DNA of 64,000 bases. It comes from Hyalangium gracile (GTDB taxonomy: Bacteria > Myxococcota > Myxococcia > Myxococcales > Myxococcaceae). The notes below the pieces were generated by a model. It saw only the letters and a program-made list of their open reading frames with translations, made no database searches and was not told the origin of the DNA. Positions 18,233 through 27,683 of the stretch are shown in pieces. Location of the stretch: positions 248,001 through 312,000 of the forward strand of contig NZ_JAHXBG010000008.1 of NCBI RefSeq assembly GCF_020103725.1. Direction: 5' to 3'. The translations under genes and the position numbers were made by a program. Positions within the stretch are counted from its first letter, which is position 1, and each line of letters begins with the position of its first letter.

Positions 18233-18927
18233 TTCGAGCGCGAGACATCGTGAAGGAGTACCACGACGGTGACGGCACGCTGGTGCGCGTGCTGGATGGT
18301 CTGTCCCTGGAAGTCGACCAGGGTGACTTCGTCGCCGTGGTTGGCCCCTCCGGCAGCGGCAAGTCCACGCTGCTCCACCTGCTGGGCGGGCTCGACGTGC
18401 ACTACTCCGGTGAGGTGGAGGTGGGTGGCGTCAAGCTGCGCGGCCTGAACGATCGCGCGCTGGCCCGCTTCCGCAACTCGCACGTCGGCTTCGTCTTTCA
18501 GTCCTTCCACCTCATCCCCAACCTCTCGGCCGTGGAGAACGTGCTGCTGCCCTCGCACTTCGGCGCCGCCTCCCTCGAGGCTCGCAAGCGGGCCGAGGCC
18601 ATGCTCGACCGCGTGGGCCTGCTCTCCAAGAAGGACCGTGCCCCGGTGCGGCTGTCCGGCGGCGAGCGCCAGCGCGTGGCCATCGCCCGCGCCCTCTTCA
18701 CCGGCCCCAAGCTGCTGCTGTGCGACGAGCCCACCGGCAACCTCGACGCCGCCACCGGCGCTGGCGTCATCCAGCTCTTCCACGAGCTGCACCGCGAGGG
18801 GCTCACCATCCTCGCCGTCACCCACGAGGAGCGCATGAGCTCCGCCGCCCGCCGCGTGCTGCGACTCAAGGAGTGTCGGCTCGTCGAGGAGCCTGTCGCC
18901 CGCACCGCTCCCGGAGGTGCGTCATGA
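18229..18927 (+). CDS. LolD/MacB-type ABC transporter ATPase
   Basis: A 232-residue ABC ATPase. Walker A is GPSGSGKST (about residue 40), the Q-loop is FVFQSFHLIP, the signature is LSGGERQRVAIARAL, and Walker B is LLLCDEPTGNLD. The TGNLD extension is typical of the LolD/MacB/FtsE group, which works with FtsX-like permeases on periplasmic substrates rather than importing solutes. GTG start and ATGA end overlap both neighbours by 4 bp, so it is translationally coupled to the lipoprotein and the permease. Confidence 0.9.
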   Translation: MIRARDIVKEYHDGDGTLVRVLDGLSLEVDQGDFVAVVGPSGSGKSTLLHLLGGLDVHYSGEVEVGGVKLRGLNDRALARFRNSHVGFVFQSFHLIPNLSAVENVLLPSHFGAASLEARKRAEAMLDRVGLLSKKDRAPVRLSGGERQRVAIARALFTGPKLLLCDEPTGNLDAATGAGVIQLFHELHREGLTILAVTHEERMSSAARRVLRLKECRLVEEPVARTAPGGAS

Positions 18928-20204
18928 GGCTCGCCGCTCTGTCCCGCCTGGTGCGCCTGAGCATCGCCCGCGAGCGCCGGGGCGCCTTCTTCTCCGCCTT
19001 CGGCGTGGCCGTCGGTGTCGGGGCGCTCGTCTTCTTCGTCGGCCTGGGCCTGGGCGTCGGCCGAGTCATCCGCGAGCGCATCTTCCCCACCGACGCGCGG
19101 CTGGTGGATGTGGTGCCCCCGGCGGTGTCGCTCGGCTCGCTGCTCGGCGGCGGCAAGCTGGATGCCGAGACCGTGGAGCGTCTGTCCGCCCTGCCCGGCG
19201 TGGAGAAGGTGTACCGGAAGATGAACGTCCGCGTGCCCGCCGTCAGCCGCTACGAGGGCGCCTTCTTCGGCGCACGGCTGCGCATGGGCATGGAGGTGCT
19301 CGCCGTCGGCGTGGACCCGGGCCTCGTGTCCGCCGACGTGCAGCTCGGCGAGTTCAAGGACCCCGGGCCCGACAAGCCCATCCCCGCCGTCATCTCCACC
19401 CGGCTGCTGGAGATCTACAACAAGACCTTCGCTCCGGCGCGCAAGCTCCCGCAGATCTCCCCGCAGATGATCGTCGGCTTCGGCTTCCCCGTGGAGTTCA
19501 ACCGCTCCTATGTGGCGCAGACCACCGGCGGCCCGACCACTCCCACGCAGGCCCAGGTGGTGGGCGCCTCCGACCGGGGCCTGCTCGCAGGCATCACCAT
19601 CCCGCTCGAGACGGCCATCCGCCTCAACCGCGCCTCCGGCGTGGATGCCGAGACGTTCACCGGCGTGACGCTCGTGGCCCAGGACCCCTCGCAGGTGTCG
19701 GCCCTCGTCTCCGCCGTGAAGGAGATGGGTCTGGAGATCGATGATCAGGAGCGCAGGCTGGCCGAGAACGCGGGCGCCGCCGTCACGCTCACCACCTCCG
19801 CGCTCGCCCTGCTGTCCATCCTCATCTGCGTGCTGGCCGCCGTGAACATCGCCCACGCCCTCTCCGCCTCCGTGCGCGCTCGCGCCAAGGAGATCGGCGT
19901 CATGCAGGCTGTCGGCGCCTCGCGCGGAGACGTCCGCAACATCGTCCTCGCCGAGGCCGGCGTGGTGGGCCTTGCCGGCGGTGCCATCGGGACAGGGGCC
20001 GCGCTGCTGCTCGCCCTCGTCATCAACCGGCTCGCCGCCCGCTACCTGCCGGACTTCCCCTTCAAGCCCGACAGCTTCTTCTCCTTCCCCTGGCCCGTGG
20101 TGCTCGGAGGCGTGGCGCTTGGGCTGTTCGCCGCGCTCGCCGGCGCCTACTTCCCCAGCCGCCGCGCCGCCGCCATGGATCCCGCCCGGACGCTCGCCGG
20201 ATGA
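18924..20204 (+). CDS. MacB/FtsX-type ABC permease
   Basis: A 426-residue permease with the MacB/LolE layout: one N-terminal membrane helix (residues 25-45), a large periplasmic domain (MacB-PCD-like, about 50-285) and three C-terminal helices. The C-terminal FtsX domain is recognisable from ARAKEIGVMQAVGASRGDVR and the closing FPSRRAAAMDPARTLAG. Together with the upstream ATPase it would form a mechanotransmitting ABC complex that moves lipoproteins or other envelope substrates. ATG and stop overlap both neighbours by 4 bp. Confidence 0.88.
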   Translation: MRLAALSRLVRLSIARERRGAFFSAFGVAVGVGALVFFVGLGLGVGRVIRERIFPTDARLVDVVPPAVSLGSLLGGGKLDAETVERLSALPGVEKVYRKMNVRVPAVSRYEGAFFGARLRMGMEVLAVGVDPGLVSADVQLGEFKDPGPDKPIPAVISTRLLEIYNKTFAPARKLPQISPQMIVGFGFPVEFNRSYVAQTTGGPTTPTQAQVVGASDRGLLAGITIPLETAIRLNRASGVDAETFTGVTLVAQDPSQVSALVSAVKEMGLEIDDQERRLAENAGAAVTLTTSALALLSILICVLAAVNIAHALSASVRARAKEIGVMQAVGASRGDVRNIVLAEAGVVGLAGGAIGTGAALLLALVINRLAARYLPDFPFKPDSFFSFPWPVVLGGVALGLFAALAGAYFPSRRAAAMDPARTLAG

Positions 20205-20998
20205 CGCTGCCTTCCCGAAAGGTCCTCCTCGCCAACGGCGTCTGTCTGGTCCTCCTGGCCTGGCTCTATGGCGGCGACGTCTTCGACGCCGTCCAGGCCC
20301 GCTCCGCCGAGGTCTCCGCCTTCCTCGAGCCTCCGCCCCTCGTCCGCCCCATCATCGTCCTCGTCATCGGCACCCTCGCCCTGGGTGTGGTGGTGTGGGG
20401 ACTGCTGCGCCGCCAGGACGATGACTTCAAGGGCTACAGGCTGCTACCCATCGTCCTCGTGGCCGCACTCTTCGTGGATCTCGTGTTCGCGGAGAAGCGC
20501 ATGCCGCTGAGCTCCGTGGACCTGGCCTCCATGTCCCTGCGCTACTTCCAGGACCTGGCGCAGCGACAGGCCACCCGGGATGCGGTCCCCGCTGACCCTG
20601 CCTCCCTCAACCCCCTGCTCGAGCAGCTCGGGCGCCCGCCGTACCTCATCCGCGGCCAGCCGGCCTCCCAGTACACCCTCCAGGTCCGCCAGGACTGCGA
20701 GGGCCCCGTGCGCTCGGCCCCCGGCCTCCAGCCCGGCACGCTCATCTACTGCGTCGCATCAGGGCGGAAGGGGGCCTGGATCACCCTGGTGGGGCTCCCC
20801 GCCGAGCGCCGCTTCGGCTCTCCAGAGGTGCTCTCCGTCGGGGGTGAACCGCGCTTCATGTTGGTACAGCCCTTGCCCTCCGAGGAGGCTCCCGCCCCCG
20901 AGCCGGCACCCTCCGAGCCCTTCCGAGGCTCGGGCCGCACCGCGGCGCAGCCCTCCGAGCCCGGCAACGGGGGCCAGGATGCTCGCCCGGCACCCTGA
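20201..20998 (+). CDS. Membrane protein of unknown function at the end of the ABC operon
   Basis: A 265-residue protein not recognised as a named family. Three hydrophobic helices lie at about residues 8-25, 48-68 and 82-98. A soluble domain follows (LGRPPYLIRGQPASQYTLQV, two Cys in QDCEGP and IYCVAS), and the C-terminus is rich in Pro, Glu and Ser. The start overlaps the permease stop (ATGA), making it the fourth translationally coupled gene of the operon. It is probably an accessory subunit of the LolD/MacB-like complex; this is inferred from coupling only. Confidence 0.7.
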   Translation: MTLPSRKVLLANGVCLVLLAWLYGGDVFDAVQARSAEVSAFLEPPPLVRPIIVLVIGTLALGVVVWGLLRRQDDDFKGYRLLPIVLVAALFVDLVFAEKRMPLSSVDLASMSLRYFQDLAQRQATRDAVPADPASLNPLLEQLGRPPYLIRGQPASQYTLQVRQDCEGPVRSAPGLQPGTLIYCVASGRKGAWITLVGLPAERRFGSPEVLSVGGEPRFMLVQPLPSEEAPAPEPAPSEPFRGSGRTAAQPSEPGNGGQDARPAP

Positions 20999-21012
20999 GC
21001 AGGCGGCCTGCT
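20998..21012 (+). terminator. Hairpin at the end of the ABC operon
   Basis: AGCAGG-CGG-CCTGCT begins at the last base of the stop codon. No T tract. Confidence 0.4.
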
Positions 21013-21044
21013 TGCCTACACGCTCCCCTCCGCGTCCGCGATGG

Positions 21045-21074
21045 TTGACCCTGTAGAGCCGCGATCGCTAGGCT
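21045..21074 (+). promoter_or_regulatory. Sigma70-like promoter upstream of the PEGA kinase
   Basis: TTGACC, 18-bp spacer, TAGGCT, about 32 bp before the kinase start codon. It matches the consensus reasonably at -35 and moderately at -10. Confidence 0.4.
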
Positions 21075-21105
21075 CGGGTCCCAAACCCCGAGACACTCGA
21101 ATCTC

Positions 21106-23646
21106 GTGACGACCTCTCAACCGAAGCGGCAACCCATCCCATTTGGGAAGTACCTCCTTCTCGACCGCATCAACATCGGCGGCATGGCCGAGGTGTGGCG
21201 CGGGAAGATGTTCGGCGCGGGAGGTTTCGAGCGGCTCGTCGCCATCAAGCGAATCCTCCCGAACATCGCCGAGGACGAAGAGTTCATCACGATGTTCATC
21301 GATGAGGCGAAGATCAGCGTCCAGCTGAATCACGCCAACATCGCGCAGATCCACGAGCTGGGGCAGATCGCCAACAACTACTTCATCGCGATGGAGTACA
21401 TCCCCGGCAAGGACATGCGGGCGATCTTCGACCGGTGCCGCAAGAAGGGTGAGCCCGCCCCCATCCCCCTGGTGGCCTACTGCGTCTCCAAGATGTGCGA
21501 GGGCCTGGACTACGCCCACCGCAAGAAGGACGGCATGGGGCGGGACCTCAACATCGTCCACCGCGACATCTCACCTCAGAACGTCCTCATCTCCTTCGAG
21601 GGCGAAGTCAAGGTCATCGACTTCGGTATCGCCAAGGCCGCCGGCAAGGCCACCAAGACGCAGGCCGGCATCCTCAAGGGCAAGTTCGGCTACATGAGCC
21701 CGGAGCAGATCCGCGGCCTGCCGCTGGATCGCCGCTCGGACGTGTTCGCCATCGGCGTGTGTCTCTACGAGATGCTCACCGGCGAGCGCCTCTTCGTGGG
21801 CGACAGCGACTTCTCGGTGCTGGAGAAGGTGCGCAAGGCCGAGGTGGCTCCGCCGTCCACCTACAACCGGCGCATCCCCGAGCAGCTCGAGAAGATCGTC
21901 CTCAAGGCGCTCGCCCGCGACGTGGACGAGCGCTACCAGTACGCCAGCGAGCTGGGCGACGACCTGCAGCGCTTCCTCATCACCAGCGACACCATCTTCG
22001 GCCGCAAGGACCTCATGCAGTACATGAAGGCCACCTTCGCCGAGGACGTGGAGCGCGAGAAGCAGCGCCTGGCCGAGTACGCCAACATCAAGCCTCCCGA
22101 CGGGATGCTCTCCGCCATCGAGGCCGGCTTCAGCGGCTCCTCGAGCCCCAGCGCTCCGCCCCCCACTCCCGCCCCGCCCACCCAGACGCCGATGGAGACG
22201 CCCAAGGCCTCTGGCGCCACCGCGGTGATGGGGCCCGCGGGCGCCAATGGCGAGGCCATCCGCCGCACCCCCTCGCTCACCGCGCTGCCCAAGCTCACCG
22301 CCGCCGCCGCCACGCCGACGCCCAAGGACGACGAGGCCGTCGCGACGATGCTGGTGGACTCGCGCGAGTACTTCGACGACGAGGACGAGCCCACCACCCA
22401 GCCGGGCGCCAGGGCCGGCCGCACCGTGACGCCGCTGGAGTCCGAGCGGGCCGAGCTGGCCGAGGGTGAGCCCGCCAGCACCGGCAAGACGGCCGTCATC
22501 GGTCCTCCCCCGGGCGCTCAGTCGCCCCGCATGTCCTCGCCGAACATCCCCGTGGTGACGCCCACGCCCAACGTGCAGGTGCGTCCCTCCGTGTTCGGCA
22601 TGCCCTCCGTGTCGGCCGAGCCCGTGGCGCCGGCCCGTCCTCCTCCGGGCCGCCTGCCGGGTGATGGGCTGCCGCGCATCGCTCGCCAGGAAGGTCCCGG
22701 CGGCGGGCCGCCCATGCTGAGCCCCGCGGGCATGCAGGGCAATGCCGCCGGGCATGGGGCGAGGCCCGCGCCCCAGGTGCCCGCCCCGCCCATCGGCACG
22801 CCCTCGCCCACGCCCGCCGCGAAGACTCCGGGGCGCGCGGACAAGGACGAGCCTGGGCAGCGCTCCGGCCCGAACCGGATGGTCCTCTTCGGCGGCATCG
22901 GCGCCGCGGTGCTCGTGGTGCTGGCGGTGGTCATCATCCTGGCGACGCGCTCGCCCGCCTCGGGCTTCATCATGGTGGAGCTGCCGCCCCAGCTGAAGGG
23001 CAAGGCCCAGGTCACCCTCAACGCCCAGCCCGCCACGGCGAACAACGGCGTCGTCCTGCAGCCGGTGCCCGCCGGCCCCGTCGTGGTCGCCGTCAGCGCC
23101 GAGGGCTACAAGGCCTTCATGCAGACGGTCACCGTCGAGGAGGGCACGCAAGTCACCCGCGTGGTCCCCGAGATGGAGTCCCTGGTGAAGTCGGTGTCCA
23201 TGGTGCTCGCCACCGTGCCCCAGGACGCCCAGGTGACGCTCAACGGCAAGGTCATCCGCGCTCAGGGCTCCCAGGACGCCTTCATCAAGGATCTGCCCGC
23301 CACCGATGAGATGGTCATCGAGGTGCGCGCCCCGGGCTTCAAGCCCCACCAGCAGAAGTACACCCTGCCCGCGGGCTCCGAGCCGCTGCAGGTGACGGTG
23401 CGGCTGGAGGCGGCGGAGGTCGCGGTGCGCGTGGAGTCCGAGCCGTCGGGGGCCACCATCCTCGCCAGCGGCAAGGAGCTGGGCTTCACCACGCCGGCCA
23501 CCGTGCGGCTGCCGCCCGGGGTGAAGCAGGTGACGCTGCGGCTGAAGTGCTTCGAGGAGGCCGAGCTGCCGGTGAGCCTCGCCTCGTCCGGGGACGGCCC
23601 GCCCGTGGTGAAGGGTGCCTTGAAGAAGCAGCCGGGCTGCAAGTAG
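21106..23646 (+). CDS. Ser/Thr protein kinase with C-terminal PEGA repeats
   Basis: An 846-residue Hanks-type kinase. The catalytic domain (about residues 12-290) has GGMAEVWRGK, VAIKRIL (ATP-binding Lys), HRDISPQNVLI (catalytic Asp, residue 154), DFGIAK and a GYMSPEQIRG activation segment. A long Pro/Ala/Thr-rich linker (about 340-590) leads to one membrane helix (residues 591-612). The rest is extracytoplasmic with about three PEGA-like beta repeats (GFIMVELPPQLKGKAQVTL, VSMVLATVPQDAQVTLNGK, VAVRVESEPSGATI). This is a common myxobacterial receptor-kinase layout. The GTG start is preceded by a promoter-like element. An AAA+ ATPase gene follows after 62 bp and may be co-transcribed. Confidence 0.92.
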   Translation: MTTSQPKRQPIPFGKYLLLDRINIGGMAEVWRGKMFGAGGFERLVAIKRILPNIAEDEEFITMFIDEAKISVQLNHANIAQIHELGQIANNYFIAMEYIPGKDMRAIFDRCRKKGEPAPIPLVAYCVSKMCEGLDYAHRKKDGMGRDLNIVHRDISPQNVLISFEGEVKVIDFGIAKAAGKATKTQAGILKGKFGYMSPEQIRGLPLDRRSDVFAIGVCLYEMLTGERLFVGDSDFSVLEKVRKAEVAPPSTYNRRIPEQLEKIVLKALARDVDERYQYASELGDDLQRFLITSDTIFGRKDLMQYMKATFAEDVEREKQRLAEYANIKPPDGMLSAIEAGFSGSSSPSAPPPTPAPPTQTPMETPKASGATAVMGPAGANGEAIRRTPSLTALPKLTAAAATPTPKDDEAVATMLVDSREYFDDEDEPTTQPGARAGRTVTPLESERAELAEGEPASTGKTAVIGPPPGAQSPRMSSPNIPVVTPTPNVQVRPSVFGMPSVSAEPVAPARPPPGRLPGDGLPRIARQEGPGGGPPMLSPAGMQGNAAGHGARPAPQVPAPPIGTPSPTPAAKTPGRADKDEPGQRSGPNRMVLFGGIGAAVLVVLAVVIILATRSPASGFIMVELPPQLKGKAQVTLNAQPATANNGVVLQPVPAGPVVVAVSAEGYKAFMQTVTVEEGTQVTRVVPEMESLVKSVSMVLATVPQDAQVTLNGKVIRAQGSQDAFIKDLPATDEMVIEVRAPGFKPHQQKYTLPAGSEPLQVTVRLEAAEVAVRVESEPSGATILASGKELGFTTPATVRLPPGVKQVTLRLKCFEEAELPVSLASSGDGPPVVKGALKKQPGCK

Positions 23647-23677
23647 TCGCGCCTGCCTGAGACAGAGGCGGGCCGGG

Positions 23678-23692
23678 GCCCCTCAACGGGGC
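23678..23692 (+). terminator. Hairpin between the kinase and AAA+ genes
   Basis: GCCCC-TCAAC-GGGGC lies 31 bp after the kinase stop and just before GGAGGG, the ribosome site of the next gene. It may reduce read-through or affect translation of the ATPase. Confidence 0.35.
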
Positions 23693-23708
23693 GGAGGGAC
23701 ATTCGTCC

Positions 23709-25460
23709 GTGAGCAAATCGCGCAGGAGCAAGTCGGATCCGCTGGCGGATCTGCCCCGCTGGGCCCAGAAGCTGGCCCAGAAGTACTACACGAAGACCGT
23801 CTCCACGTTCCTGCTCTACGGGGCGGTGAGGGATCTGCAGCCCCTCACCCTCGAGGACGGCAACCGGGGCTACGGCATCCTCAAGACGTTCCTCGCCGAC
23901 GAGCTGTTCGGCGGGCGGGACCACGTCATCTTCTACGATCGTTCCTCCGGCATCCGCGCCGCCGCGCCCGAGACGCAGAAGGACCTGCAGCGGGCCATGG
24001 CGGGCTACGACGCCCTCTACGGCACCGACTACGCCAAGTCCCTGCCGAGAGACCCGGGCCGGGCGCTGCAGATCCTCGAGAACTTCCTGCGCCTGCGCCT
24101 GGGCGAGGGCAAGTCGATGGCGCTCATCATCGACTTCGCGGAGACGCTGGTGCCCGGCGGAGAGATGAGCCACCTGTCCGCCGAGGACCGCTTCGTGGTG
24201 GCCACGCTGGACAAGTGGGCGCACGATCCGCAGTTCCTCTCCAACGACATCTCCGTGGTGCTGCTGGCGGAGAACCTGGCGGACATCTCCCCGCGCATCT
24301 CCCGCAACCCGTACGTGGCGCCCATCGAGCTGCCGCTGCCGGGCGAGGAGGAGCGCCTGGACTACGTGCGCTACAAGCTGGAGGGCAAGCGGCTCCAGTC
24401 CATCTCGGACGTGTCGCTGGCCGCGCTGGCGAAGATGACGGCGGGCCTGTCGCGCATCAACCTGGACCGGGTGCTCACCGAGGCCATGGAGCGCGACGTG
24501 CGCATCACCCCCGAGCTCCTCAAGGAGAAGAAGAAGGAGCTCATCCAGGCCGAGTGTCATGGCCTGCTGGAGTTCATCGAGCCGGCGCACAACCTGGACG
24601 CGGTGGCCGGCCACGGCAAGGCCAAGGAGATGCTCCGCCACGCCGCCAACGCCCTCAAGAAGGGCCGCATGGAGGTGATGCCCATGGGCTACCTCATCAG
24701 CGGCCCGGTGGGCACCGGCAAGACGTTCATGGTGACCAGCTTCGCCGGCGAGATTGGCATCCCCGCGGTGAAGTTCCTCAACTTCCGCAGCCAGTGGCAG
24801 GGCGTCACCGAGGCCAACCTGGAGCGCATCTTCACCCTGCTCAAGGCCCTGTGGCCCGTGGCGGTGATGGTGGACGAGGCCGACACCTTCCTGGGCAACC
24901 GAGACTCCGGCGGGGACTCCGGCACCAGCAGCCGCGTGTTCGGCTCCATCGCCTCCTTCATGGGCAACACCCAGTACCGCGGGAAGATCGTCTGGTTCCT
25001 GATGACGGCCCGGCCGGACCTGCTGCCCATCGACCTGAAGCGGCAGGGGCGCGCCGAGGAGCACCTGGCCCTCTTCTACCCGCAGACGGACGCCGAGCGG
25101 GACGAGCTCTTCAAGGTCATGCAGAAGAAGACGGGCGTGTCCGTGGACGTGCCGTCCTTCGCGTCGCTCATCCCCGAGGGCACCCGCCAGTTCAGCGGCG
25201 CGGACATCGAGGCCGTGATGGTGCGCGCGAAGTTCCGCGCCCTGGCCGAGGGCCGTGAGCAGGTGTCCGTGGATGACCTGAAGGCCGTGCTCGCCGACTT
25301 CATCCCGCCCAGCTACCCGCTGGAGATCGAGCTGCAGAACCTGGTGGCCGTGCAGGAGTGCACCAGCCGCGAGCTGCTGCCCGAGCAGTTCCGCTCCATG
25401 GACCGGGACGACGTCACCCGGCGCGTGCGCGAGCTGAAGATGCTGCTCGAGGAGCAGTGA
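23709..25460 (+). CDS. AAA+ ATPase with an inactive-looking N-terminal AAA-like domain (Ycf46-like)
   Basis: A 583-residue protein. The N-terminal 280 residues form an AAA-like domain with no Walker A (VSTFLLYGAVRDLQPL, MALIIDFAETL). A complete AAA+ domain follows: Walker A GPVGTGKT (about residue 332), Walker B AVMVDEAD (about 386), a sensor-like MTARPDLLP and a C-terminal helical lid with FSGADIEAVM. The arrangement resembles Ycf46/classical-clade AAA proteins. The function is unknown; remodelling of a partner protein is likely. Its position after a PEGA kinase suggests it may be a downstream target or co-regulated. The GTG start has GGAGGGAC upstream. Confidence 0.8.
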   Translation: MSKSRRSKSDPLADLPRWAQKLAQKYYTKTVSTFLLYGAVRDLQPLTLEDGNRGYGILKTFLADELFGGRDHVIFYDRSSGIRAAAPETQKDLQRAMAGYDALYGTDYAKSLPRDPGRALQILENFLRLRLGEGKSMALIIDFAETLVPGGEMSHLSAEDRFVVATLDKWAHDPQFLSNDISVVLLAENLADISPRISRNPYVAPIELPLPGEEERLDYVRYKLEGKRLQSISDVSLAALAKMTAGLSRINLDRVLTEAMERDVRITPELLKEKKKELIQAECHGLLEFIEPAHNLDAVAGHGKAKEMLRHAANALKKGRMEVMPMGYLISGPVGTGKTFMVTSFAGEIGIPAVKFLNFRSQWQGVTEANLERIFTLLKALWPVAVMVDEADTFLGNRDSGGDSGTSSRVFGSIASFMGNTQYRGKIVWFLMTARPDLLPIDLKRQGRAEEHLALFYPQTDAERDELFKVMQKKTGVSVDVPSFASLIPEGTRQFSGADIEAVMVRAKFRALAEGREQVSVDDLKAVLADFIPPSYPLEIELQNLVAVQECTSRELLPEQFRSMDRDDVTRRVRELKMLLEEQ

Positions 25461-25481
25461 GCCCCGAGCCGTCCGCTCGCT

Positions 25482-27683
25482 TCATCCCCCCGGGGCCTGC
25501 TGACGCCAGGCCGAGGCCTGGGGGGATGCGCTGGTGAGGCCACGGATGGCGCCCAGCAGCTGGGCGAATTCCACCGGCTTCACCACGTGCAGATCGAAGC
25601 CGGCCTGGTGGGCCCGGAGCCGATCCGACTCCTGCCCGTAGCCCGTCAGCGCGATGAGCTTGAGGCCGTGCAGCGCCGGCTGCGCGCGCAGCCGGCCCGC
25701 CAGCTCGTAGCCGTCCATGACGGGCAGGCCGATGTCCAGCACCGCCACGTCCGGACGGAAGGCCAGCGCGGCCTCCAGCCCCGAGGGCCCGTCCGCCGCC
25801 GTGTGCGTGACGAACCCCACCATGCCGAGGGCCTCCGCCAACATCTCGGCCGCGTCCTGGTTGTCGTCGACCACCAGCACCCGCGGCGCGGACTCGCCGC
25901 GCTCCTCGGTGGCCAGGGCCGGGCCGGGCGCCGGCAGCGCGGGGAGCTCCTGGGAGCGCGCCTTCACCAGCGGCAGGCGCACCACGAACTCGCTGCCACG
26001 GCCCACCCCCTCGCTGTGGGCCGACACCGTGCCGCCGTGGAGCTCGATGAGGCTGCGGACGATGGCGAGGCCCAGCCCGAGCCCTCCTTGAGAGCGGTCG
26101 ATGGCCCGCCCATCCTGGACGAACATCTCGAAGACGCGGGGGAGGACCTCGGGGGAGATGCCCGTCCCCGTGTCCCGCACGCGCACCACGCTCTGCTCGC
26201 CCTCCGGCGCCACGCAGACGCGAACCCTGCCCCCGGGCTCGGTGTACTTCGCCGCGTTGTTGAGCAGGTTGGCCACCACCTGCGCCAGCCGGGCGCTGTC
26301 GCCGTCGACGATCTGCGGCGCCTGTGGCAGGTCCAGCTCGAGGTGGTGCGAGCGCTGCTCGAACAGCGGCGCCGTCATCTCCACCGCCCTCGTCACGATG
26401 TCCAGCACGTCCACCCGCCCACGCTTGAGCTGGATCTTCCCCCGAGTGATTCGCGACACGTCCAGCAGGTCATCCACCAGCCGGACCATGTGATCGATCT
26501 GCCGCTCGATGATCGTCCGCTCGCGCTCCACGGAGTGGGGGGCCTTCTGCCGCATGAGCTGCAGGGCCGTGAGGATGGGCGAGAGCGGGTTGCGCAGCTC
26601 GTGGCCCAGCATCGCGAGGAACTCGTCCTTGCGGCGGTCCGCCTCGCACGCCGCCTCGTAGAGCCGGACGTTCTCGAGCGCCACGCCCGCGCGGAAGCCG
26701 AGCTCCTCGATCATCCCCAGCGTCTCCGTGCCGTAGCGGCCCGGCTGCTCCGAGCTGAGGATGACCACGCCCAGGCGCCGCCCCCGCGCCGCGATGGGCG
26801 CGAGGACCGAGTTGTTCGTCATGCGGACCCGGGGCTCTCCGCTCGTGGAGAGCAGGGCCCGGGCGTACTCCCGGGCCTGGTCCGTCCTCGAGGCGTCGCG
26901 GTGGACGACCACCGTGCGCATCTCCTCGACGGCCGACGAGACGCGCACCGCCACCCGCAGCATCACCCAGTCGGCGAAGCGCGGCACCACCAGGTGGGCG
27001 ATCGCCGTGAGCGCCTCCGTGAAGTCCAGCGAGGAGCCGAGGATGGCGCTCGCCTCCGAGAGGAAGTCCGCGCGCTGCTGTCGCGCCTCGGCCTCGAGGC
27101 GGGCCCGGGTGAGCACCCGGTTCATGTGCTCCAGGCGCCCGCGCTCCTCGACGAGGCAGCGCTGCGTGCGCGCCTCCCGGCTGGACTGCATGGCGAGCGC
27201 CGCCTGGTTCGTGGCCGTCCGCAGCAGCTGGAGCTCGTGGGACGTGGGGAAGTTCTGGCGCCACGAGCCCACGATGACGATGCCCTGCTCCCCGAGCGGA
27301 ACGGTCGTGACCACCCGCACCACCGTGCGCCCCACCGTGTTCGGCCGAGGCAGCCCGAACAGGATGGAGGCGCCCTCCGAGGCTTCCTGGACGGTCGCCA
27401 GCAGCTCGGCGGCGTCCAGATCGACGGGGAAGCGCTGCTCGAGGGCTCCCTCCGCCTCGTGGATGCGGATGAAGGCCAGATCGAGCCGGAGCAGGTGGGT
27501 GATGACCTCCACGAAGCTCTGGGCAATCTCCCGCGGCTCCCGGCCTCGCCACTGCGCGGGCAGCTCGAGCAGCGCGAACAGGTCATGCACCTGTCGCCGC
27601 AGCGCGAGCGCCCCCTGCTCGGCGAGCTCCGACAGGCGGAGTGTCCTGTGTTCGTGCATCACGGGCGCTTCGCTGGACCGCAT
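25482..27683 (-). CDS. Hybrid sensor histidine kinase (GAF-type sensors, HisKA, HATPase, REC)
   Basis: A 733-residue soluble kinase without membrane helices. Two GAF-like sensor regions come first (about residues 25-170 and 195-365, ILGSSLDFTEAL...VVPRFADWV). HisKA then has LGHELRNPLSPI. The HATPase domain has NLLNNAAKYT, DTGTGISPE and GLGLGLAIVRS. The C-terminal receiver has LVVDDNQDAAEM, acceptor Asp in VLDIGLPVMDG and VKPVE. Its start overlaps the stop of the MEDS-domain gene (ATGA), so the two products are made together. The MEDS protein probably provides an input or shares a ligand. Confidence 0.92.
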   Translation of the reverse strand: MRSSEAPVMHEHRTLRLSELAEQGALALRRQVHDLFALLELPAQWRGREPREIAQSFVEVITHLLRLDLAFIRIHEAEGALEQRFPVDLDAAELLATVQEASEGASILFGLPRPNTVGRTVVRVVTTVPLGEQGIVIVGSWRQNFPTSHELQLLRTATNQAALAMQSSREARTQRCLVEERGRLEHMNRVLTRARLEAEARQQRADFLSEASAILGSSLDFTEALTAIAHLVVPRFADWVMLRVAVRVSSAVEEMRTVVVHRDASRTDQAREYARALLSTSGEPRVRMTNNSVLAPIAARGRRLGVVILSSEQPGRYGTETLGMIEELGFRAGVALENVRLYEAACEADRRKDEFLAMLGHELRNPLSPILTALQLMRQKAPHSVERERTIIERQIDHMVRLVDDLLDVSRITRGKIQLKRGRVDVLDIVTRAVEMTAPLFEQRSHHLELDLPQAPQIVDGDSARLAQVVANLLNNAAKYTEPGGRVRVCVAPEGEQSVVRVRDTGTGISPEVLPRVFEMFVQDGRAIDRSQGGLGLGLAIVRSLIELHGGTVSAHSEGVGRGSEFVVRLPLVKARSQELPALPAPGPALATEERGESAPRVLVVDDNQDAAEMLAEALGMVGFVTHTAADGPSGLEAALAFRPDVAVLDIGLPVMDGYELAGRLRAQPALHGLKLIALTGYGQESDRLRAHQAGFDLHVVKPVEFAQLLGAIRGLTSASPQASAWRQQAPGG

